Assembly: GCA_902489945.1 (NCBI GenBank)
Contig: CABUBZ010000018.1
Location: 1-32,672 of the forward strand
DNA length: 32,672 nt
Direction: 5' to 3'
Source of the DNA: an uncultured Collinsella sp.
Lineage (GTDB): Bacteria > Actinomycetota > Coriobacteriia > Coriobacteriales > Coriobacteriaceae
Below, piece by piece: positions 22,801 through 28,626 of this stretch (the first letter of the stretch is position 1; the number at the start of each line of letters is the position of its first letter). The position numbers and the translations under genes were made by a program. Under the pieces are notes generated by a model that saw nothing but the letters and a program-made list of their open reading frames with translations, made no database searches and was not told the DNA's origin.

Positions 22801-24708
22801 CTAGAGCTCCTTTTGCAGATAGAGTCCGTGGTCATAAAATCCAAGATGGCGATAGTACTCGCGTGTGCCAATCGCGCTAATCACGTTGATGTGCGTATAG
22901 CCCGCATCCCGGGCAATCTCGCATGCACGCTCCACCAGCGACCGCCCCAGCCCATGATGCTGAGCCGCCTGGCCCTGATCGCCCACGCGCGCCGCCATGC
23001 CATACACGTGCACCTCGCGAATCATCGCCTCGTCCGGCGTCGTCGGCAACTCGTCCGCATGTGTGGCAACAAACGAATGGTCGGGCAGAGACAGGCGCAA
23101 AAAGCCCGCGATCTTGCCCCGCGGCGTCACCCACTGCAAAAAGCGCTCGCGCGTCACCGGCGTCTCGTACGCCACTTCCTCGTCAAGGGTCAACTCATCC
23201 AAGTCGGCACCCGCCGTGCTGATCTCGCGATAGCGAATCTCGCGCACCGTCACACCGTCACCCCGAGCAGCCAGGCGGTTCTCAACGAGCTGGCGCAGGT
23301 TGGGTTTCTTGTTGCCCACCATGATGTCGTCGGAGCTAAAGTCGCGGATCATGCGACTGATGCGGCAGAACGCCGGCGTCACCACGATGTCGTCTGCCAA
23401 CACATCGAGCAACTCTTCCTCGGTATAGGGGCGCCACTCGCCGCGCTCGTAACAGCCCACCAAACGCGAGCCCTCGATGAGCGCGCACGGGTAGACCTTG
23501 ACCTCGTCGGGCATAAAAGCGCCCTCGGTCATAAAGCGCTCGTAGTCGCGCTTGTCCCCCTCAGGCGTAGCGCCCAACAAGTTGAGCATAAAGTGCGCGT
23601 GGATCTTAAAGCCAAACAAGCGCGCAAGCGAAAACGCCCGCTCGATCTGCGCCACCGAAATGCGACGCTCGTTGATATCGAGCAAATGTTGGTCGAGACT
23701 CTGAATACCCATCTGAATCTTGGTGCAACCCAGGCGGCGGATGAGCGTGAGGGCCTGCGGCGTTACGGCATCGGGGCGCGTCTCGATAACGAGCCCCACC
23801 ACGCGATGCTTCGCCGTCTCGTTGATGCGCTGCTGACGCTCAAGCTCCTCCATCGTTGCCGCCTGCCACTCGGCAGCCTCGCCCCATGGCGTACCGGGGC
23901 CGTACAGACGACGCACTGCGCGGTTATAGCCACCAACGACAGCATCCACACGCCCCTGCTCGTCGGCAACGCCGGCAGCAAGCTCAGCCTCGTCTGTCGC
24001 AATGCCAGCAGCCCGATAGCGCTCGCGGCGCTCTGTTACCACCGGCGGCAGGGCATCGGCGGGAGCGTCATCGAGCAGGCGCCCTGCCTCGGCACGGCTG
24101 ATGCCCGGACGCGCCAACATGGGGTTGGCCGCCACGCCGGCGACGGCATCATCATTGAGTGCACGAAAGAGCTCCGACATAAACCATGTCTGGTACCCTT
24201 GCGGGTAGTCGCTCCAGGTGCCACCGAGCACGATGAGCTCTATCTTGTCGGTCGCATGCCCCATCTGCGAAAGCGCGGTCAGACGAGCGCTCACCTGCAG
24301 ATACGGGTCAAAGCAATTTTGCTCTGCACGGGCGCACGCCGGCTCGGCGTGCAGATAGCTTTTGGGCATGCGCAGATCGTTGGGGCAAAACAGGCAATCG
24401 CCCGAGCACGGCCAGGGCTTGGTGATGACGGTAATGGTCGCCACGCCCGAAGCCGTGCGACGAGGCTTCATGCGCAGGACCTGCAGCAGTTGACGCTCCA
24501 ATTCGGCATCGACATTCCACCCAGCCCAACGAGCCGGCTCCTCACGTTTTACCCGCTGGTAGAACGGCAGCAGACGGCGCTTGGCCAAATCGCGTTTGTC
24601 GGCGCCCTCACGGCGCGCCTCGGCATGTATCAGTTTGACGAGCGCTTTGTCGTCTACGGTCTCGCCGCGACGCAGAGCCTCGAGTATGTTCAAGATAATC
24701 TGTTCCAT
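22801..24708 (-). CDS. elp3: Elp3-like tRNA uridine(34) modification enzyme (radical SAM plus GNAT)
   Basis: A 635-residue homologue of the Elongator catalytic subunit Elp3, which uses SAM-derived radicals and acetyl-CoA to install carboxymethyl on wobble uridine (cm5U34) of tRNA. The radical SAM cluster ligands are Cys101, Cys105 and Cys108 (CSGDCLFC), followed by YLHAEPACARAEQNCFDPY. IQMGIQSLDQHLLDIN lies mid-domain. The C-terminal acetyltransferase domain ends the protein with HHGLGRSLVERA (acetyl-CoA loop) and EYYRHLGFYDHG. Length and order match bacterial/archaeal single-chain Elp3. The only plausible start is ATG 24708, which has a TACAAT box just seven bases ahead, suggesting a leaderless transcript. 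Co-transcribed with the spermidine-synthase-like gene. A Trm9-like methyltransferase lies 2 kb away. Confidence 0.94.
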   Translation of the reverse strand: MEQIILNILEALRRGETVDDKALVKLIHAEARREGADKRDLAKRRLLPFYQRVKREEPARWAGWNVDAELERQLLQVLRMKPRRTASGVATITVITKPWPCSGDCLFCPNDLRMPKSYLHAEPACARAEQNCFDPYLQVSARLTALSQMGHATDKIELIVLGGTWSDYPQGYQTWFMSELFRALNDDAVAGVAANPMLARPGISRAEAGRLLDDAPADALPPVVTERRERYRAAGIATDEAELAAGVADEQGRVDAVVGGYNRAVRRLYGPGTPWGEAAEWQAATMEELERQQRINETAKHRVVGLVIETRPDAVTPQALTLIRRLGCTKIQMGIQSLDQHLLDINERRISVAQIERAFSLARLFGFKIHAHFMLNLLGATPEGDKRDYERFMTEGAFMPDEVKVYPCALIEGSRLVGCYERGEWRPYTEEELLDVLADDIVVTPAFCRISRMIRDFSSDDIMVGNKKPNLRQLVENRLAARGDGVTVREIRYREISTAGADLDELTLDEEVAYETPVTRERFLQWVTPRGKIAGFLRLSLPDHSFVATHADELPTTPDEAMIREVHVYGMAARVGDQGQAAQHHGLGRSLVERACEIARDAGYTHINVISAIGTREYYRHLGFYDHGLYLQKEL

Positions 24709-24714
24709 GCCCCC

Positions 24715-24720
24715 ATTGTA
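24715..24720 (-). promoter_or_regulatory. elp3: -10 element giving a probable leaderless elp3 mRNA
   Basis: TACAAT on the minus strand ends six bases before the elp3 ATG (spacer GGGGGC). Transcription would begin at or within a base or two of the start codon. The -35 region falls inside the adjacent terminator stem and shows no consensus. Confidence 0.45.
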
Positions 24721-24722
24721 AA

Positions 24723-24760
24723 GGCAAAGGCGCCGAAGCCGATCTCGGCTTCGGCGCCTT
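24723..24760 (-). terminator. Intrinsic terminator after the DUF4097 gene
   Basis: A perfect 16-bp stem (24727-24742 with 24745-24760, arm AAGGCGCCGAAGCCGA) has a nominal 2-base loop. On the minus strand it is followed by TGCCTTT after the CCTT arm end. It ends the HTH/DUF4097 operon just before the elp3 promoter. Confidence 0.85.
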
Positions 24761-24810
24761 CATCAAACAGCGCGTCTAAGCATCTATGCTTGCGGACCAG
24801 CCCGCAGCCA

Positions 24811-25710
24811 TCATTCCGAATCAAACGACATGTCGCCCGAACCGACCTCAAAACGATACGTGGCGGACTTATCGCCATTATCGAATTCAAGATTCAAAAT
24901 GGTCTCGCCGTCGTAGTCAAGCGGAAGGAAATCGCTCTCGAAGTCGCCGCTGCCCAAGGTGAGGCTCGCCTTAAAGCCCGTAGAGTTCGGAACCGTCATC
25001 TCCACATCGCCCGAGCCCACACTCACGTCCATCGACTTCGCGGGGGCCTGGTAGAGCTCGAACGTTATATCGCCCGACCCGACCTCTGCACTAAGCGCAT
25101 CAGTCACGCTGCCCGCAAACTCCACATCTCCCGCACCCAGGAAAAGGTCGAAACCATCACAGGTGACACCGGCAATCTGCAGATCACCCGAGCCCACGTG
25201 CGCGTTGACTCCCTTCAGATGTGCGGCAACACGGCGCGGCAGCTCAACCGTAACCGAGCGGTCAATTGCCTTACCGTCATCACTTCCAAACTGAGAAACC
25301 TTGAGCGTCGAGTCCTCGACGGATGCGATGTTCTGCGTCGCGGCCTTGGAGGCATCCATACCATTGGCAACGCGTCCCCGCTCGATAACGCGAGCCTTGT
25401 TGCCATCAACAACCTTGACGTCCACCGTAGCCGCATCGATATCGAAATCGAGGTAGCGAAACTCATCAGCATCAAAGGTCGTACACGAAAGTTGCTGAGG
25501 CCGAGCGGAATAGCTGCCGTCATCCAAGAGATCGTCCTCGTCAACCGCATCGTCCATACCAGACAAGCCGGGTACAACATCGTCGAGATCCCACGGACCA
25601 TCAAAATGAATCAATGTCCGCGAAACGCCAAAAACAAGCCCGATGATGAGCACAAACGCTCCGATGCCGACGCCCAGGCGCAGCTTGGATTCATGCGAAA
25701 GCTTCATCAT
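24811..25710 (-). CDS. DUF4097-type membrane-anchored beta-repeat protein
   Basis: A 299-residue protein with one N-terminal membrane helix (about residues 13-31, VGIGAFVLIIGLVFGVS), an acidic linker, and a C-terminal domain built of short repeats. Six copies of a (V/L)G(S/A)GD turn, such as HVGSGDLQI, EVGSGDITF and EVGSGDMSF, are spaced about 18-30 residues apart. This is the signature of DUF4097 'putative adhesin' right-handed beta-solenoids. Such proteins commonly pair with HTH or PspC-like regulators in envelope-stress or polarity systems; the function is unproven. The start overlaps the stop of the upstream HTH regulator gene by four bases (ATGATGA), indicating translational coupling. 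A strong terminator follows. Confidence 0.88.
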   Translation of the reverse strand: MMKLSHESKLRLGVGIGAFVLIIGLVFGVSRTLIHFDGPWDLDDVVPGLSGMDDAVDEDDLLDDGSYSARPQQLSCTTFDADEFRYLDFDIDAATVDVKVVDGNKARVIERGRVANGMDASKAATQNIASVEDSTLKVSQFGSDDGKAIDRSVTVELPRRVAAHLKGVNAHVGSGDLQIAGVTCDGFDLFLGAGDVEFAGSVTDALSAEVGSGDITFELYQAPAKSMDVSVGSGDVEMTVPNSTGFKASLTLGSGDFESDFLPLDYDGETILNLEFDNGDKSATYRFEVGSGDMSFDSE

Positions 25711-26429
25711 TCGTCACCTTCTTTGGCACATGGCTCAGCGGTGGCCGCGGTAGCCACGTCAGCATCAGGTTCCGCAGAAGTATCCTTCCCCTGGGCCCTG
25801 ACCGCCACCGGCGCCGGACCAACCTGAATAACCCCGCGCGCCCAATCACCATCGAGCGCACGCGCCACCCAGTGATAGATGGGAATCGTAAAGAAGATCA
25901 GCGCGGCAAAGGGGCCGGCACCAAACAGGAACATCAGCAAAAAGAACAGCAGCCAACACACGGCCCAATACGGGAACGACTGGAACGGGCCCTTCACCGG
26001 AGTCGAGCCAACTGCGCCGCCACTCGTCGCCTGAGCCGTCGCCGCATTGGCAGCCTGCGCACTCCAGCTTGCCGCTTGCGCCGCCTTGGCCGCAGCATCA
26101 CTCGCCTGCGTTGCCGCCTCGGTAGCGCGCACCGCCGCCTCATGGGTGCGAGCACGCTCTGCCGCCTCGGCCTCGCGCTGGCGGGCGCGGTCCTCGTTCT
26201 CAAACTCGATATCGTCCTCGATCTCGTCGCTCGGATTGAGCAGCTCGTCCAGGCTCACGCCATAAAGTTTGGCGAGCGAGATCAGGTTCTCGGTATCGGG
26301 CGAGCTCTCCGCGCGCTCCCATTTACTGACCGCCTGGCGCGACAGCCCCAGCTTTCGCGCCAGCCCTTCTTGGCTAAAACCCTTGCTGCGACGAAGGTCG
26401 GCGAGCCGCTGCGCAGTTTCTACATTCAT
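25707..26429 (-). CDS. XRE-family transcriptional regulator with C-terminal membrane segments
   Basis: A 240-residue protein. Residues about 5-65 form a helix-turn-helix of the Cro/C1 (XRE) type: LADLRRSKGFSQEGLARKLG then SRQAVSKWERAESSPDTENL. An alanine-rich, charged coiled-coil-like linker runs from about 75 to 145. Two closely spaced hydrophobic segments at about 158-200 (WAVCWLLFFLLMFLFGAG, then AALIFFTIPIYHWV) anchor it in the membrane, and a polar tail ends it. A DNA-binding protein tethered to the membrane suggests direct signalling from the envelope to DNA. The start at 26429 is supported by AGGAGG five bases upstream. It is first in a two-gene operon with the DUF4097 protein, its probable partner. 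Confidence 0.9.
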   Translation of the reverse strand: MNVETAQRLADLRRSKGFSQEGLARKLGLSRQAVSKWERAESSPDTENLISLAKLYGVSLDELLNPSDEIEDDIEFENEDRARQREAEAAERARTHEAAVRATEAATQASDAAAKAAQAASWSAQAANAATAQATSGGAVGSTPVKGPFQSFPYWAVCWLLFFLLMFLFGAGPFAALIFFTIPIYHWVARALDGDWARGVIQVGPAPVAVRAQGKDTSAEPDADVATAATAEPCAKEGDE

Positions 26430-26478
26430 GGTTCCTCCTATGTGATGCCAGCCGTGCCGCCGGACCGTTTTTGTTCTT

Positions 26479-26488
26479 AAGGCGCCTT
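26479..26488. promoter_or_regulatory. 10-bp palindrome upstream of the HTH gene
   Basis: AAGGCGCCTT is a perfect palindrome 50 bases before the HTH regulator start, in the divergent 26430-26696 gap. It is a candidate autoregulatory operator. Short palindromes arise by chance, so confidence is low. Confidence 0.25.
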
Positions 26489-26620
26489 GCACAGTTAAAA
26501 ATCTATCCGCCACCGCCAAAAGCATGCCACCTATTCTAGTGAGATTTTTGACAACCGGCGGTTGCGGGCACATATGAGCTGCGGAAATGTGTCCAAACAA
26601 AGCAATGACCCACGGCTCGG

Positions 26621-26664
26621 TTGTCCCCGTTGCGGCGTTAACGGTAGTATGGTCGTACTGTTAA
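26621..26664 (+). promoter_or_regulatory. Putative promoter with overlapping dyad, Trm9-like gene
   Basis: TTGTCC (26621-26626) and TAGTAT (26645-26650) are spaced by 18 bases. The -10 lies inside a dyad, TTAACGGTA (26638-26646) with TACTGTTAA (26656-26664), complementary except for one position. A repressor bound there would block the promoter. A separate perfect TTGACA at 26548-26553 has only a poor -10 (CATATG) at 17 bases. Confidence 0.45.
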
Positions 26665-26696
26665 TTCCGCACCGCCAACGGAGGGAGTTCCGCGCC

Positions 26697-27569
26697 GTGA
26701 ACCGCGATTTCGCCTCATCGCTCATCCAGCTCAACAATACGTTCTATCGCGAGCACTCCGCCTCCTTTTCCGATACGCGCCAGGCCCCGTGGCCCGGCTG
26801 GGTGCGCACCATGGACATCGCACTCGAACAGCTCGACGTCGCCACAATCGAGCATCCCGTCCGCGTCTTCGATCTCGCCTGCGGCAACATGCGATTCGAG
26901 AACTTTGCCGCCGGCGGCGCACTTGCCGCCAAGGGCGTCGACGGCGCAAACCCCTCGGCAGATGCCAGTTGCCCGTTTGAGTTCTATGGTGTCGACTCGT
27001 GTCAGGATTTGGCTATCGATGCACGTGGCCACGCCCTGCGCATTCCCAACCTGCACTTCCAGGAACTCGATGTGCTCGACGCCCTCATGAAGCTCAATCC
27101 CGCCGAGACACCCGATGTGCTTTTCGACGCCCCGCTCGCCGACATCTCGGTCTGCTTTGGCTTTATGCACCATGTGCCGTCGTGCGAGTACCGTGTACGC
27201 GTGCTCGACGCCCTGGTGCGCCAGACGCGCCCAGGCGGCATCATCGCCATCAGCTTTTGGGAGTTTATGAACGACGAGCGCATGGCGCGCAAGGCCGTTC
27301 GAGCCGAAGCCCGCGCCGAGCTCACCCCGCCGTTTGGGGGATACGATTCAGCGCAGTTTGAAGCCGGCGACCACCTCATTGGCTGGCAAAACGACCGCCA
27401 CGCCTACCGCTATTGCCATCACTTTGACGATCAGCAGATCACCGACCTGGTGCGCGGCGTCCGTACGTTCTACAAGAGCGGCGAGGTCCCCGTGCGCGAG
27501 CTTGAGCGTTTCCATGCCGACGGTCGCAGCGGAGAGCTCAACCGCTATGTGATTCTCAAGCGCCTGTAG
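26697..27569 (+). CDS. Trm9/ALKBH8-like SAM-dependent methyltransferase
   Basis: A 290-residue class I methyltransferase. The N-terminal FSDTRQAPWPGW (residues 24-35) matches the FSsTRh-pWP signature of the Trm9/ALKBH8 methyltransferases. It is followed by the SAM loop FDLACGNMRF (58-67), ISVCFGFMHHVPSCEYRVRV (compare the iHHf-RR motif) and the C-terminal YRYCHHFDDQQITDLV (compare rYYHvF-eL). Eukaryotic Trm9 methylates cm5U34 of tRNA to mcm5U. The bacterial substrate is unproven, but Elp3, the cm5U-forming enzyme, is encoded 2 kb away and TrmB is next door. The GTG start follows GGAGGGA at about 10 bases, slightly long. It has its own promoter region with an operator-like dyad. Confidence 0.82.
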   Translation: MNRDFASSLIQLNNTFYREHSASFSDTRQAPWPGWVRTMDIALEQLDVATIEHPVRVFDLACGNMRFENFAAGGALAAKGVDGANPSADASCPFEFYGVDSCQDLAIDARGHALRIPNLHFQELDVLDALMKLNPAETPDVLFDAPLADISVCFGFMHHVPSCEYRVRVLDALVRQTRPGGIIAISFWEFMNDERMARKAVRAEARAELTPPFGGYDSAQFEAGDHLIGWQNDRHAYRYCHHFDDQQITDLVRGVRTFYKSGEVPVRELERFHADGRSGELNRYVILKRL

Positions 27570-27638
27570 GCACCGACGACTCGCCACCGAGCCGCACCGC
27601 GTCTTTCGGGCAAACTATGCCCACTCTTTTTCAACCCA

Positions 27639-27665
27639 TTGACGGAACGCGCAGCCATGCGTTCC
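27639..27665 (+). promoter_or_regulatory. -35-like box and dyad upstream of trmB
   Basis: TTGACG (27639-27644) overlaps a 7-bp inverted repeat GGAACGC/GCGTTCC (27644-27650 and 27659-27665). A -10 at normal spacing is poor (CATACT at about 20 bases). It could be a regulated promoter or a leader hairpin. Confidence 0.3.
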
Positions 27666-27687
27666 ATACTTATGACCAAGGAGCCTC

Positions 27688-28527
27688 ATGGGAGCCGTCC
27701 ACGTTCGCACGCCTAAGAACTTTGTGCTCGAGGAGCGCCTGGAGCGCTACGCCGATGCGATTGAGACGAACCCCGAGGCTTATGCCGGAGATTGGCGCGA
27801 GGCCTGTGCGCCCGCAGGCGGCAAGCCCTTCGAGCACCTTCACCTGGATCTTGGCTGTGGCAAGGGAACATACCTTGTAGAGCGCGCGGCCCACGAGCCA
27901 AACACCCTCTTTATCGGTATGGACCAGGAGCCCATCTGCATCGCCTATGCCGCGCAGAAAATCTGCGAGCAGGAACTGGCCAACGCACTCGTCCTGCCCC
28001 GAGGCGCCGCATCGCTGCCGCAGCTGTTTGCCGCAGGCGAGCTCGACGCCATCACCATCAACTTTCCCACGCCGCAGCCCAAGGCCAAGTACGCCAAAAA
28101 ACGACTCGTCCATGTCGACCATCTGATGCTCTACCGCCCGCTCTTTTCAGCCGACGCCACCGTCACGCTGCGCACCGACAGCAAACCATTGCGCGATTAC
28201 GCCCTGGGACAGTTTGCCGCAGCCGGCTACGACACGCTTTGGGTAAGTGACGACGTGCGCCGCGACCATCCCGAGCATCCCGAGACCGAATATGAATGCC
28301 GCACGCGCGAGATGGGTGCCGTCGTCTATGGCATTTGCGCCACACCCGGCGCACGGCCCAGCGATGAACAGCTCGCGGCGGGCCGTGCGCAGGAGCAAAG
28401 TCTTGCCTGCTACCTGCCCGAAAACCTCGATGAGCTCGCCTATGTACCCCTGGGCATGGAAGAGGCCGTTGAGAACTTTAAAAACCGCGCCCGCAAGGGC
28501 AAAAAGCGCCTGCCTCAGGAACGCTAG
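27688..28527 (+). CDS. trmB: tRNA (guanine-N7-)-methyltransferase TrmB
   Basis: A 279-residue enzyme that methylates N7 of G46 in tRNA using SAM. The SAM loop is HLDLGCGKGTYLVERA (GCGKG at residues 56-60), with GMDQEPICIAYAA after it. The substrate-site motif, usually DPWPKxRHxKRR, is here NFPTPQPKAKYAKKRL (125-140) followed by VHVDHLMLYRPL; the acid and tryptophan are replaced but the basic KKRL is kept. LRTDSKPLRDYALGQFAAAGY matches the C-terminal part, and an extra basic tail of about 60 residues ends RKGKKRLPQER. AAGGAG stands five bases before the ATG. It lies between the Trm9-like gene and a helicase gene, all on the same strand but with gaps of about 100 bases. Confidence 0.87.
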   Translation: MGAVHVRTPKNFVLEERLERYADAIETNPEAYAGDWREACAPAGGKPFEHLHLDLGCGKGTYLVERAAHEPNTLFIGMDQEPICIAYAAQKICEQELANALVLPRGAASLPQLFAAGELDAITINFPTPQPKAKYAKKRLVHVDHLMLYRPLFSADATVTLRTDSKPLRDYALGQFAAAGYDTLWVSDDVRRDHPEHPETEYECRTREMGAVVYGICATPGARPSDEQLAAGRAQEQSLACYLPENLDELAYVPLGMEEAVENFKNRARKGKKRLPQER

Positions 28528-28626
28528 TACCGCGCGCCCATTTCCTGCATTTTCTCGCCTGCGAACACATCGATGCGACGCTACGCCATAATAGTTGGCG
28601 GACAAACGGCGAGAGAAAGCAACCAC

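Noticed and set aside
22063..25827. About 1,250-codon open frame antisense to the spermidine-synthase-like, elp3 and DUF4097 genes
   Set aside because: It covers three clear minus-strand genes and a strong terminator. The translation is rich in H, R, A and L without recognisable domains, a typical GC-rich shadow frame.
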